A stretch of 64,000 nucleotides of DNA, taken from NCBI GenBank assembly GCA_949357655.1, contig CASHTG010000002.1:248001-312000 (forward strand). The letters are read 5' to 3'. Shown one piece after another: positions 22,909-36,402 of this stretch. Each line of letters starts with the position of its first letter. Position 1 is the first letter of the stretch. A model generated the notes under the pieces. That model was not told the DNA's origin and searched no databases. It saw nothing but the letters and a program-made list of their open reading frames with translations. The translations under genes were made by a program, and so were the position numbers. Origin of the DNA: Parascedosporium putredinis. Lineage: Eukaryota; Ascomycota; Sordariomycetes; Microascales; Microascaceae.

Positions 22909-24923
22909 TTAAGCCGAAGACGTGGAGGAAGCAGCCTTGGTGCTAGCCTCCTTCTGGAGGATCGCGTCGACAACCTCTCCGGGCCCCTTGCCCTCCTCTT
23001 TGAGCTCCCTGCTCACTTCCTCGATACCGAGTTGTTGTTCGGTCCAGAGGCTCGACCGCCGAGCCCTCTTCGCCGACGCCGATGAAGCCGCCCTCGGCCG
23101 CCCAGTCCGAGGTGCGCTTAATACCGAGACGGGTCCAGAGCTCGTCAATCGCGCGTACGAGGTGGTCGCGAAGCTCCTTGGTGTGGCCCGGGGTGGGGTT
23201 ACGCGAAGGCGTTCCTGGCCGACGGGGACGGTGGGGTAGTTGATGGACTGGACGTAAATGTTGTAGTCCTCGAGGAGCATATCGGAGGCACGCTTGGCGA
23301 GTTCGGCGTCACCGACAAGAATGGGGATGATGTGCGAAGGGTTGGGAATCACGGGGATGTCGCGGGCGTCGAGAGCATCCTTGACGGCGCGGGTATGCAG
23401 CTGCTGCAGTCGGCGGTCGCCGGCATGGTTCATTTGGTATTCGATGGAGGCGGTCGCGCCAGCCATGGTGGCGGGGAAGGGAAGTAGTGAAGATGAAACC
23501 GGGAGCGAGGGAGCGGATCATGTCGACAAACTTGTTGCTGCCGGCAATGTAGCCGCCCACGCAGCCGTAGGCCTTGCCCAAGGTACCGGTGATGATGTCG
23601 ATGCGGTCCATGATGGTGCCCTGCCACTGGCCGCGCTTGTGGGCTTCAAAGTCGAGGTGCTCGGCGACACCGGCACCGTTCGGGCCGTACATGCCCACGG
23701 CATGGACTTCATCGAGAAAGGTGATGGCGCCGTACTTGTCGGCCAGGTCGCATATAGCCTCGATCGGACCAATGGAGCCGCACATGCTGTAGACGGACTC
23801 AAAGGCAATAATCTTGGGCACGTGCAGGGGCAGCGCGGCCAACTTGGCCTCGAGGTCCTGCACGTCGTTGTGCTTGAAGACAATCTTCTTGGTGCCCGAG
23901 TGGCGAATGCCCTGAATCATGGAGGCGTGGTTCAGGCTGTCGGAGAGGATGACGCAATCGGGCAGCTTGCTGCCGAGGGTCGCGAGGGTCGCGTCGTTAG
24001 CGACGTAGCACGAGCTAAAGACGAGAGCGGCCTCCTTGGAGTGGAGGCGGGCGAGGGTGGACTCGAGTTCGACGGCGTGTCTGTTGTGACCCGAGATGTT
24101 GCGGGTACCACCGGCACCGGCGCCGTACTCCTCGAGGGTCTCGTGCATCTTGTTCAGGACTTGGGGTTGCGACCCATGCCCAGGTAGTCGTTGGCGCACC
24201 AAACCGTCACGCGCTCCTCCTTGCTCGCCATGTGGGCGCGGGGAACTCCTTGGCCAGGCGGTTGATGTTGTTGAAGTAGCGGTATGACTTGTCCTTGTGC
24301 TTCTTGTCCAACTCGGTCGTGTAAAACGCCTCGTAGTTGAAGCGACCGGCCTTTGCGGAGCCGTCGGTCGGAGCCGGGGCGGCCCCGGGGGCAGCGTACA
24401 TGCTCGGTGGGGTTGGACTGTAAAAAACGGATTGGCCGGCGTTAGCCCCTTAATTCAAATCAATTCAACTCGACTGACCCGCTTGCTTTCCCAGCCAAGG
24501 GTTCTGCAGAAACTGCGTCACCCCTGCCTCATCTGAGCCACGAAGGAGAAGAAACAAAAAATGACTTACCCTGAGTACGACCAAGCAGAGAGTCCTCGAG
24601 ACGGGCACCCTCGGGACGGCTAGTATGAATACCAGCGCGACCAGCCTTGGAGGCAGAGTTGAAGGCCCGAAGACCGGCAACAGCAGACCTCTTAGGCATG
24701 TCGGCGCGGCCGTAGTGGGCGGAGCGCACGGCAATGGCCTTGCCCATAATGGGGCAGCGGTTGGCGTACAGCTGTAGCTTGGACATGGTACCGCCGCAGG
24801 GCGAGGAGGCAGCGGTGGCGGCGGCCTGGGGTCGGACAACGGTCGACAGGGCCCTCAGGGTCGCGGGAGACGACTTCTTGAGGAAGGGCACACGGCCTTG
24901 GACTGCCGCAAGACGGAATCCAT
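22909..24923 (-). CDS. HEM1: 5-aminolevulinate synthase, mitochondrial
   Basis: The PLP enzyme that condenses glycine with succinyl-CoA, first step of haem synthesis, in the mitochondrial matrix. Exons: 24570-24923 and 22909-24417. The N-terminus is a presequence-like region containing two Cys-Pro motifs (AVCPFLKK and NRCPIMGK) matching haem regulatory motifs. The catalytic core shows WCANDYLGMG, GAGAGGTRNISG, FLDEVHAVGMYG and the PLP-lysine motif GTLGKAYGCVGG, then FIFTTSLP and RVTPTPGHT. It is the most broken gene here. Nine bases are missing, at or near 24886-24888, 24409-24412, 24240-24243, 24163-24166, 23473-23476 (two), 23195-23198 and about 23049 (two). With them the protein is 623 residues, normal for fungal ALAS. 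The gene is essential, so the breaks are best read as sequencing errors. Confidence 0.94.
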
Positions 24924-27900
24924 GGCGATTGCAAAAGGATCGTGGAGAATCGTGGCTTGGAGATTCGGCGAGAGAGTTGTGGGGGTGATAAAAAATCAGT
25001 TAAAGGAAGGAGTGGTTCGATTGTCTGGTGTCTTGGGCTTCCGCGCGACGTTGAAATTGTTTTTCGACAAGTGTCCCAATGAGTTGGTTGCCGGGAGGTG
25101 GGAGGGAAAAAAGTGAGAAGTGAGGAGGAGGGGTGACAGGAAGAAAAGAACAAAAAAGAAGCAAGAAGCAGGGGAGGATGGAAAGGGCCCGGCTAAGGAG
25201 GGGGTAAGTTAGAAGAGCTGTGTGGACTGCCGAGGGAATCGACACCCTAACACTAACTAACAATTGGGAGTTGCGAAGAGCGGGAAAGACGGGAACGAGG
25301 ACACGGGAGCACGGAAAACGGACAAAAGAAGTTTGAGGATGAGAGGGGAGAGAGGAGGGATAAAAGAAGAAGAAGAAGAAGAAAAATAATTTCTTCACCC
25401 AGAGGAATAAAGAAAAAAAGCTAAAAGGAACACGAGAGGAAAATTCGAGAAGGGTTTCTCCGAGTTGGAGTGAGTAACAACGCCGCACATCCCAAAAGAA
25501 GGCGCCAATTCCGAATAGGGCGCCCCAGACTTGATGACAAGTAGGAAATTCTAATGGCCACTAACACACCAAACAGAGAAGGCCAGACTGGACGGCGCGG
25601 CAGGTAGTTTCAGAAAAAGCGGCGAATTCCAACAAAAACCAGCCAAATCGTCCGATTCGGCAATGGCCTTTCCCACTGCCACGAGCCAATAGGCGAATGA
25701 GCGAATGGGCAAAAACCCACCAAAGGCTGCGCCAGGGCCCTCCTTCCCCCGCCCTCAATTGCTAGGCTCCTTCCTTCCTATTTGTGGGTAACCCTCGAAT
25801 ATTACCCAGACTCGGCATGCACGCATCTATTCTTTGCTCGAGGAAACCGCGTTGGACCATTGACCACTCTGCCAATTCGTCTTTGTAATCCCTTCTCCCT
25901 GTATCCTCTGAAGGAAAAAAGCAACAAGTAAAGGGTCGCCCTAGACCGCCTTTCCCAGCCCGGCCCCTCTACGCCCCCTTTTCCTGCCGATTAAGCCGTC
26001 ATCCCCGGAAACGAGAAGCGAGGAAGAGAAAGCGTGGGGAGGGGCAGCCGTGGCCGCTTCCTGGCATCGGAAACCCCGCCCTCTCCGGTCCTCGCCCATC
26101 TTTTGCTTCTTGGTCCATTGATCAATCAAGGCACCGGGGATATCTATTTTTCTGCCTATACCCGCCAAGCCGTGGGGTCGGTCTCGCTTGCGGTGTACGC
26201 AGTTGCAGCGAAGATACATGACGGGGTCGAATGCGAATAATTACAACGATCCACCACGAATTGATCCGTGACCCAACCCTCCGGATCGGAACATGGCTCC
26301 ATGGCTGACCCACAGCCGGTACAACCATGCACCGCTGACGAGCAAACGAGACACCCATGTGTCGTGTACTCGCTGTACCTTTTTGACCACGGCGCCACAG
26401 CCCACACTAGCAGAGAAAGAAAAAGGAAAAAAGAAGAAAAAAGTGACGCTCGCTTGAAGCGGAAATCTCGTCTTTGGGTCCCATAGTGGGGAAAAGGAGG
26501 GGCAACTTTTCCAACCAGTCGCCTAATTCCCAATCGTCAGCAGATCCCGAGGGCCAATAACTTGCGCTGAACAGACGCAGACGAAGGAAAGAGCAAATTA
26601 TTACACAGTTCATCCTGAGCAAAATAGATCCGCCTTGACTCGTTCAATAATTACTCATATATTGCCTAGTCCTTTTTGTATTCCAGGGACATCGCCAGCA
26701 CCAGGCCAGACTTCAAAAGCCGAAGACGGCCTCAGTCGATCCCCCACCCCCACATTGATTTCTATGTTCCTCCCAGTTTGCGACTGGCATCACTAATCCA
26801 GGGCCCGCGTTAACTCAACCTCACACTTGTGCCAATTGAACCATGGTGGGGTGTGCCCTTCCTCCAACATTTGCACCAACATGTATTTTTGGGGCGGGAA
26901 AGGGCAATCCCCTTTCCTAGGAGAGCCGTATGTACTCGTAGTCGATTTAGTGACTAAATCCCAGCCAGAGCTTTGCGCCCCGACCCCTTTCTCCCGCTAT
27001 TCGGGATCTCTCGGTCTCGGAGAACCTCGATCCCTGCTCTTTCCTTCCCCCTTCCCTGTCTTTGCAGCATAGTTATTACTTGTCCAACCATTAGTGGAGC
27101 GGACAAACATCAGAATGGCGTGTGGGAAGAGGGAATGGGGAGGCGGCACATGGCCTCTTACCGGAGCGAGCTGTCAACGGAACCCCCGTCGATGTGGCCG
27201 CCTGTCGTCCCAACAATGGATACTATAGTTCCCCCAACGAGCCTTGCAACCCAGCTTGAATACGGCTCCGGAAAACCCTCGGGGTCTCCTTTGCCACCAA
27301 ATCCACTAGACTACTTTTTTCCCCTCAACCTTTGACATGTACCCACCCACTGCATGTGACTAAGCTGTGACCGCTAGTGACAACCCATAATACTCCATCC
27401 CTTGCCACAGCAAGCCCAAAATACTCAGCCTGTGTGGGGAAATTGGCCTGCCCCGACCTCTCTCGGCCGGGCGAGGCTCGGTTCCGTACACTATCGGACT
27501 TCAATATCTGTGTTTCTCGTGTCACTCAGTCACCCGGCGGTTTTCAAGGCGGCTGTGGCCGTTCCGGCATTTGACCTTGCTCCTGGCGATAGTTATTTTT
27601 ATAAAGAAAAGAGAATCAGATATATTCCTAGATCTCTGAATTTGAAAAGAGAAATAACCGGCGCTAGAAGCTATGTAAAGGCCTGAGAAGGGCGCATATA
27701 CGGGGTATCACAATGATGAAAAAATTGAAAAAGAAATGAAAAAACCCCCATTTCCTCCCCAAGACCGGCGCAACGGCAAACGAGATCCCAAAAGAAACAA
27801 AAGTAAAAAGACGAAAGGGGCTCGCGGCGGGACCACCTCTCACAGGAGATGCTTGTTAGATCGGTGGCAATTGTGAGGTCTTGAAACCGGGAACCAGAAA

Positions 27901-28071
27901 AGTGCGGGATGAAGAGAGAGATAGATATGAGAGGAAAGAGAAGGTGAGTCGGAGGGGCAGAGGGAGAGGGGTGAAGTCACTATCAGGGAAAAGACCGCGT
28001 GGAGCCTCGTCACGGATTAGGTCTCGCCGGCAGCCGGGATGGCGTGTAGGTCGTCGGAGTCGGAGCCGAGC
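24924..28071. other. Intergenic, ALAS promoter and remodeller 3' flank
   Basis: 3.1 kb. The first part is the ALA synthase promoter and leader (CT-rich on the minus strand, near 25140-25400). The last part is the 3' flank of the SNF2-type gene, whose stop could also lie at 28010 if one more base is missing. No other gene is supported. Confidence 0.5.
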
Positions 28072-31000
28072 TTACGCGGTTCCGCGGCGTATCGCCATTG
28101 TATCGTATCGCATCGCTGGCCCACCGGGGTAGAGGGATTTCTCATACTGCCGCGCATATCGCTCTTGCGGCCTCGGCTGCTGCTGCGACGGATGCTGTTG
28201 AAGTGGGGGCGGCTGGAACCGCCTTTTGCGTCTATCCGCAATCTCTCTCAACGCAATCTCGTCTTCCTTCTGCTTTGGGCTGCGGTACCGGGGTAAAGCT
28301 CCGTCTCGGAGATGGTCGCGGTTTCGGTGGGTGAGGAACTCCGATAAATGCTAATAGATTGGAAAAAGGCCTCGTTTAGTAATATTACAGAGCACTTGGG
28401 GCTGGGGCATGGGAAGAAAAGAGTCCTGGAGGGGGTTGGGGATGGCCACGGCTAGCCGCAGAGTGTGGGGGATATTGAAGCCTCAAGGCTGAGCAAGGAT
28501 ATAAGTAGGGAAAGGGAGCGAGGGCGTAATGATGATAGTACCAAGTGGGCAGGCACATGGGCTCAACATATGTAGCATGCACATGTTTTTGTGGGTAGCA
28601 CAGCACATAGGGGGAGAAAAAGAGAAAAAGAAAGACTGGGTTGCTAAGAGTGCGTAAAGAAACAGGAAGGCGTGCGACAAGTAGAGAATACTAATCCTAC
28701 GGATCGACGCCTCGAGATCACTAATCTTTGGAGTGTGTTTGTTGAAAAGACACACATGAGGCAAGAGGTTGAAGGAGGGTAAGGTGCAAAGTGACAGGCG
28801 AAAGAAAGCAAAAGGGGAAGGGGTAAGTAAAGCAAAAGCAAAGGCAAAGGCGCGTTGGGGAGCTTGCGTGTCTATCACTAAAATCGCCACGCAGGCCCTC
28901 ACATGGGAGAATGATGGCCTTGTCCCAAGTGGGCGCTCAAGCTTGGAGCCTCAAGGGGTTTGAGTAGCAGGGTGGCTTACGTTTGGATCCCGAAGCCTGG
29001 CGGCAGGTGCGGGGTGCGCTTCCGGCTGGTGAGGGGGAGCAAGCGGCCGCTGCAAGGGGCCTGGCCAACCTGGGCGGGCTGGCGCTCTGCGTTTACCTGG
29101 GGAGCTGGAAGGACCGGGTAGGGTCGTATCAAGTTGTCCATGGGTGCAAGGGGCGAGAGCGGCGAATCGATGGCGGAAGCAATAGCTGCTTCAAGAAACT
29201 GGGCTGATGCGTCGAAGAAAATGTGAGGCTCGATCAAGGCGCGGAGGAAAGCAGTCAGCACCCGCGGCTCACTCAATCGAATCACAGCATCTGTGAGTCT
29301 TTCATAGGCGCGGGGCAGGTTCTCCACGGTAATCGCTTCAGATAGCCAGTACGCCATAGTTCCGGGTGCTCCGCTCATGAGAGACTCGGTAATGGGCGCG
29401 AAAGATTCCCATGGAACCCTCCCCATGTATTGCTTAAAAGTGGGGACCAGCTAGAAGTCCACAGGAATCAAGAGTTAGCCAACAAGTCTCGTGGCCATAC
29501 ACGCTTGTCTATCCAGTAGTCAGGGGTGACCGCCGACAGCAGAGAACTCACATAGTAAAACCAAACCGACCACCTAACCAGTGGCAGTAAGATGGGTGAT
29601 GTCATGGGAACTCGGCGCAGCAGGTAAGCCGGAGGCGTGCAAAGAATGGGTTCTCGGAAGAAAAGCATTCCTTGGCTACCAGGCGGGTGAGGGGAGGGAA
29701 CAGGTTGCCCAAGGAATAGAAGGCCCTGGATGTCAGCTTGAAGCCTGGGGTACATGGCGAGCATTTCTTGGGAAATCCTGCGCCGGGCCATCGGGAACGA
29801 AACTCCATGTCAACCCAGGAGCGAGAAAAAGGGTACGCTCCGGGTGTGCCAGGTGACCCTGCATCAGGGACAAGTGTTGCGTTTGCATGCTCCACTAGCC
29901 ATGTGTATCCCGACTGCATGCCAGATGCGGTGGCGGTGGTAGTCTGGGCGGTGTGCCGCCGAGCCAGCGGCCGTCCTCCGCTCTCCACCACACCCTTATC
30001 GTTATTCCCATTCATCCGGACCGGCGCTTCAGAGAGGGGTCTTCCTCTTCAAAGACATCTGAAGTGATGACAGTGAGAATTTGCGAGCTAGTCTCTTGAT
30101 CGCCCAACAAGCGATCCATGATTCGATCTTTGCCAGCAATCGCCTTCGCCTCCGACTTTGGAACAGTCAGGCGCACGGAGACGGTCCTCTCTTCTCCATC
30201 TTCGGTCCTGATCCGAATATCGACCTCGCCATCCAGATCCCAGAGCGGCCGGATCCATGACGCGCTTTCGTCCTGAGACCACGACTGGATGTTGTGTCTG
30301 TTGTCGACAACGCGATGCGCTAGCTGGTTCTTGAAGACGGACCGATTGTGGATTTTCCACTCATGAGCACCCCACATGACGAACCAGTAGACAAAAACCG
30401 GCTTGGTTTGTCCAATGCGGTAGGCTCGTCCGATTGCCTGTTGCTCCCATACGGGATTGTGCTCGTAATCGAGAATAACCACCCTGTTGGCGCCGTAGAT
30501 GTTGAGGCCAACTCCACCCGCCTTTGTGGATATCAGAAAAAGGTCTACCTCCTTATTAGAATTGAAGTCTTTGATCATGGGAAGACGGTCCTTCATTGGA
30601 GTGGTCCCGTCGAGCCGCGACCAGCGTCGCCCTCGCTGCCGTAGATACATTTCAAGCAGGGTCAAGGCTCTAATCCGCCGGGAGAAGATGATGGTCTTCT
30701 CCCCAGCGGCACGGGCCTCCTCAAGAATGACCATCAGGTGCTTGAAGCGCCAAGAGTGATCGATGCTAGACAGATCGTCTTCTGTCGACGCGAGGTCAAT
30801 CATCGCCTGGGCAATATTTCGCGTCATGACGGGCCTTCGCTCACGAATATCGGCATTCTGATCCCGAATAACACGAGAAGAGCCCTCAGCCTCCTCATTA
30901 TCGGACCCCGGGTCACTATTACCGTCGGTACCATTGAGAACGGCTTTGGCCTTGTCGATGAAGCATTGCGGATGGGCGCATATTAACGCGAGGTAGCTGA

Positions 31001-34000
31001 TGGCGCCCCAAGTGTCACGCTGGGTGTCCAGCATGGACGTAAAGGCGTCGTAAAGCAATCGCTGCAAGTCGGTTGGGGGAATAAACATGACAAACTCCTT
31101 CTTCTCTGGCAGCTCGCCCCTCAGGACACTCATATCCATGCGGTGGACCTTGGGCGCTATCTCTGTGCTAAGCTTCTTGAGAGCCGCACGGGCGGCCCAC
31201 TTCTCCTCTGGCGAGGAATTTCTCCAGAGGCCCTTCTGGATCACAGTGGTGTATCGCACCTCAAACTCCTTGTATCCACCCAAGTAATTGGGGGCTACCC
31301 AATCAATCATGGAGAAGTACTCGCGAACGTTGTTGGCCAGGGGCGAGCCGGTAAGGGCAATCCGTGCCCGCGTTTTGAAAGGGACGCACGCCTTCCGCAT
31401 CTGGGTCGTAAGGGTCTTGATGTTGTGCGCCTCATCGGCGACAACGATGGCGGCGCTCTGGTGGATGAGACCAATGAGAGATGGGTGGGCGGTGAAAAGT
31501 CGGGCTAGAAGAGTGTAGCCGATAATGAGAACACCGCCCCCAAAGCTCCACTTTTCCACCGTACTCTCGCGAAGCATGCGCGTGTCCATGTGCGACATGG
31601 TTGTGCCACCGAGGATGTATATATCACCAAGCGCCTTCTCGCTATCCCAAAGCAGGATCTCGTCTCGCCAGTTCAAAGCAAGCGAAGAGGGGCAGACAAC
31701 GACGGTCCGCGACGCGCGAAGGTCTTCCGGAATCTGGGAGCGGACGGATGGATCGCTAGAGTTGGCGGCGTCGAGTATGGAGAGAAGAAGAGAGATGACT
31801 TGCATGGTCTTGCCCAAGCCCATGGTGTGGGCCAGGAGACACCCGTGGCGCTGCTCGGGAGGCACAACAATCTGGTTCCACAGGAATCTGACACCTTCCA
31901 CCTGATGGTTCTTGATGTGCGACGCCGGAACCCCGCCAATGTGGATGAATCCATCGCTCTCCTCCTTCGACTCGTTGATGATGAGACGAGACCGATCACC
32001 GACAACGGGCACATCAGAGGCGAGTTTTCGGCGAAGCTCGTGGCGCCGTTCTTCAATTTTATCCCGGCGCTCCTGCTCCATTTGGCGTACGCGCATAGCC
32101 TGCGCATCCATTGCCACTTGAATGCGCCCGCCTAATTCATCAACGGCCATGATCTTGGGAAAGCGGGGGACGACCTGCACAATAAGATTGATGAAGGCTC
32201 CGAGTCTATGTCTTTGTGCCTCGACCTTCTCAGGGTGTTGGCGCGCGGCCGTAAGCTCGGCGATCCGGAATGGGCCAACCTCGTACCAGCTTATGAAGAG
32301 TCTCGTGATAAGCGCGGAAAGAGTCTTTAACTTCGTATCAGGCTTGAGGCCACGCAGGATATACTTCTCCCAAAAGAATCTAGGTTGGCTGCATCCCCTT
32401 GCGAGACTTCCAACACCTTTCCCTGTGTCTCGGGATTCAGGGACCAAATACGTTCAATCAAGTACTTGTCCATCACAGAAACAGTCATGAGGGTCCTCAC
32501 CTGCAGCCAAAACTCATCGGATAAGGAGGTTGCCTTATTCCGAGCCTTGCTCGTGTCGTCCAGTTTCGAATCCGACTTCTCGGAGATAGCAGAGTCACTC
32601 CGCGTGCTCAACGCCAACGGCGATGTTGGGACACTTTCCGCGCTGTCGAGAGTCAGGTCGATCACAGTTGGAGGGGGTTCTCCGCCATCTTCTTCTGTGG
32701 CAATTCTTTCTTGACCAAGGCCGGGGTCAAGTTGTTGACGACTTCATCTTCGTCGGAATCCGTATCGAGATCCATGGGAGTATGGCTTGAGCTCGCTGCC
32801 CGCCGGTGTTCATCGCCAATCACTATTTGGGCGGTTGAAATCTGCATCCTGGTCGTAGCGTCCTTGACATCTCGTTCGCGCATTCCGTTTCGACGAGTCA
32901 TCCAAGGAACACTCGCTGGTACCGGCTCATCGTCGTCGCTGGTCAATTCTTCCTCAAGAGGGTCAAGAGAGGCAGAACGCTCTCGTCTACGTCGGATCGG
33001 CTTAGCAGGCCGAATAAGATTCGGCTTCTGCGGCGGCTCTCCGCTGCTGAAGAGCTTAATGCGAAAGGCAACTTCTTGCTTATCCTCGATCGTCTGCTCT
33101 AGGCAAGCACCTTGCTGGCGGACCCTGCGCTCTGAAGTCCATGTGTAGTCCAGAATCGTCTCACGTAATTTGGCCAAACGGACCTCGAGGCCGCGAAGCT
33201 TTTCATGGGCAGCGTTGAGGCGGATAGAAGACCCGACCCTGCGCGCCTCCATCCACAAAGAGTAAGCCTTTGTCTGAAGACGGGGAGTTTTCGCTCCTGC
33301 CATGCCTCGATAGTGTCAGCTACGACTTCATCCAAAACCCTGTTCACGACATCCTGGCTGAGGGTCAACGTAGCGGCCTGCTGCTTCATACGGGCCATTT
33401 CCTCTTCCTCCTCCTCAATCTCACGTAGGGTTTGCGGGTCAAACTGCTCGTCGTCGTCATCTTCCAAAGAACCAAAGAGTTCCTCGTCTGCCAGGTGAGA
33501 AGAGCCGTATTCCTTGGAGTGGACACGACGCAGTTGATTTGCGAGGAAAGAGTCGGGTTCCGGGGCCGTGTCGAATTTATTGGTAAGAAGATGGCCGATA
33601 CGCGAGTATTGACGGAGAAGTAAGGCGCGCATTCCTCTATTCACATGCAAAGAGCGTCCGGGAGCACGCTCTGTCTCCAAAACTTGAAAGGTGCGTTCAG
33701 GACTGTCATCGCTATCCGATTCAGAGAAGCCGGGGTCCAGCGCTTCGGTCCACGGCGACTTTGTAATGCCTAAAAAGCCAACAACCGCACCGGTCGAAAG
33801 AGTCATGAGTCCGTCATTGGGCTTCATGGGCTCCAGAGGGCGAGTAATGATATCCGCTTCGGTCGGAACAGAAAACGCACTTCTAGAAGGTAAAAGAAAG
33901 GCAGGCACTGCCGTTAGCTGGGCCGGTGCAAGCCTCTTCTTCTTCTTCTTCTTCTTCTCCTTGCCCTTCTTCTTCTTCGGCGGCAGCGGCTCCTCGCTCT

Positions 34001-34523
34001 CGGGGAGTGCAAGAAAAACGCAGTCTTCACCATCAGACATGCTGATATCTTCGAAACGGCGCTTCGCGGCCTGATGCTTCAGTTCCTGGGCCGCGGGATT
34101 GGCCACAGAATTGGTCACAGACTTGGATACAGGCTCGGCGGCCGCAGGCTTGGCCGGGATATTCGCAGTAGACTCAGGGAGAGGCCCCGGACCAGCAGAG
34201 GGGAGTGGCCGGCTCGCAGAGGCTTCCCATCTTTGGAAGGCAACACTGCGCCCTTTCAAAAACTTGATGGCCGTGTGCAGCCTGTTGCTTTTCTGATGGC
34301 TATCGGCGCCGAGGTCTCTCAAAAGATCACGAAGGGGTTGGCCGGTGCCGGTAAGAAGCAGCTCCCCATCTACGTCATGCTTCTCCAAGTTCTTGGAGAG
34401 GACCTCGAACGAAACGAATCTCTCTGGCTTGTCTCTGGGGTACCAGGGCTGCTCAGTAGAACAAAGCTCCTGCGCAAGTCGTTGGGGGCCCCAGAGCCAG
34501 GGGTCATCGCCATCCTCACCCAT
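28072..34523 (-). CDS. SNF2-family DNA translocase, ARIP4/RAD54L2-like, with long C-terminal extension
   Basis: ATP-driven chromatin remodeller, presumably nuclear. Exons: 29552-34523, 28981-29450 and 28072-28350. The start MGEDGDDPW precedes a SAM-like N-terminal region. A disordered part follows, with Lys-rich signals (near 33935-33975) and acidic stretches. ATPase motifs: HTMGLGKTMQ (about residue 900), DEAH in VVADEAHNIK, LTGSPLANN, STKAGGVGLN and QAIGRAYRIGQ. Six bases are missing, near 33275, 32669-32673, 32387-32390, 30012-30016, 29811-29813 and 28276. With them the protein is 1,908 residues. The apparent stop/start overlap (ATGA) at 30012-30015 has the same one-base signature, so the C-terminal part belongs to this gene. 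The 630-nt last intron ends at a textbook branch site (ACTAAAC) and TAG. The C-terminal 500 residues are unfamiliar. Confidence 0.85.
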
Positions 34524-36402
34524 CGAGCCAACTATTGAGATGACTCGATCAACCAAGGGATATGTCAATTAACCTACAAAATCGATGAGTATACATGGAG
34601 TCTATAAGGACCTCGACAACAAAAGAGTTGCAGGCAGGGATCAGGATGGGAAAGGGGGAGGTGGAAGCATAGAAAGGGGGTTATAGAAGAAAGAAAGAAA
34701 AAAGAAATACCTTGGACCCTATTATCAAGACTTGACTACCTTTGATGGAAGAGCTGATGTTGCAAGACTTCTCTTTGACTCTCTTTGACTGAAGGATGTC
34801 AGAGATCTGGGATGAAAGGGAGATGAATGATTAAGGAGGATGAAGGTGAAGGGGAAAAAGGTGAAAAAAGTGTGACCTGGGAAAAGAGAGCAGGGCTGAA
34901 TAAATAAAAACCTAGTGAATAGGATTTGACTTATGTAAAGTAGAGACGCGATGCAGAAAACGTAGAAGAGGAAGGTGCGAACGACTTGACTTACAAAATC
35001 GTGTATAACTAAACATGTATGCGATCATCGAGGCGAGAATGGTGCGGCGGTATCAACCTTTCCGGTGTTGTCGCCAGTATATAGAAAGTAGTAGTGGCTG
35101 AAATGGCGAGGACTTCTCCGAGTGAAGAGAGGGTGAGATACTAAAAATTATCAAGAGAAGTAGAAGATGAGAGCCACGGAAACCAAGTAGGACCAGAGTA
35201 TTAAAGTAAAATCTATGATAATGGAGATTCTCGACAGTGCTTGGCGTGACGATGAGAGAAAAGAAAGATGTCGAGATGCGCTAAGACGCGCGCATGAGGA
35301 GCGTGGTCACGTGTTTGAGCTTGATGGCGGTCCTCAATCCCCCACGACGAGATCCTGGACTGGCTACTTCAGCTCTGCCAGGTTTATCAGGGAAGGAAAG
35401 GTCAATGGATCAATCAATGCTTCTCCAAGGGTAGAGCAATTGGAGAAGGGCAGAGGAAACCAGAAACTGGGAAACTGGGGAAAAAGAAAGAAGAGAAAAA
35501 AACAAGAGCAAAAAGAAATACATGAGGAAGTCGAAGGGTTCTACAGGTTGTGGGAATGCGTTATCTGAAACGAGTTGACGCTGTTTCCTTGCCGGCAAAC
35601 AAACTGTCCTTTTACTGAAGAGAACAACCAACCATTAAGTTCGATCTCTTGGGTGACAACACTTTAGGTTGTCTTCGAGTCACAAGGACAGAACCAGCTT
35701 ACATTCCCAAGCAGACATTGATTTAAGGATGTACGCATGCGCACGCATGGCCCCTGTATTCATCCAGAGCAAATTTACCCATTTTCCATTCCCACCATTC
35801 CATGCTTCTTCGCCTTTTTCCAGTTTCATCGGCGGAGATATGGATCCTATACACTAAGCGTGCTATTGAATGGAAAAGGCCAAAGCTTGCTCGCCCGAAA
35901 TGGGTCGGCAGTGGGCCGGCGTCAAAAGAAAAAGGAAAAAAGTCTTTCCAATCCATCATCGCAATTGACGCCCCGCTTCACGCTATTGCTAATCAACTGT
36001 ACATAAGCTAAAGGGTGGCGGCTTTATAATCACTCGAAGCACCAGGTCTCTTAATAGTCGGCCGACTTCGCGATCTACTCGCTTTGACGGGCTTTACTCT
36101 TTCTGTAAGCAGGAGAATAGAACAAAAAAGAAAAGAAGAAGAAAAAAGCACCAATTCCCCTCATAATCCCCGTGATCCCGAATAGGTGCCGTTTCCGAGA
36201 AATCCGCCCGGATCCATAGACCGAGTTAATCGCATCAAGCGCATACCGTGATCTCTGCACTCTTTGGAATTCGAGGGGAGGGAATTTTATTTATATTCTT
36301 AGACCCCTCATACCAGACCAGAACCGAACCCACCCCACCATCCCCACCATCCCACCAACCTTTTTTCTTTGCGCATCCCTGCCTCCCTCCTCCCCCGCCA
36401 TC
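34524..36402. other. Divergent promoter region, remodeller and glutathione synthetase
   Basis: Upstream of both the minus-strand remodeller and the plus-strand glutathione synthetase. The last 100 bases before 36403 are strongly C/CT-rich. A 117-codon open frame at 35215-35568 is Lys/Glu-rich and not protein-like enough to call. Confidence 0.5.

Noticed and set aside
23294..24187. 297-codon plus-strand open frame
   Set aside because: Exact antisense shadow of the ALA synthase gene; its periodicity comes from the real codons on the other strand.
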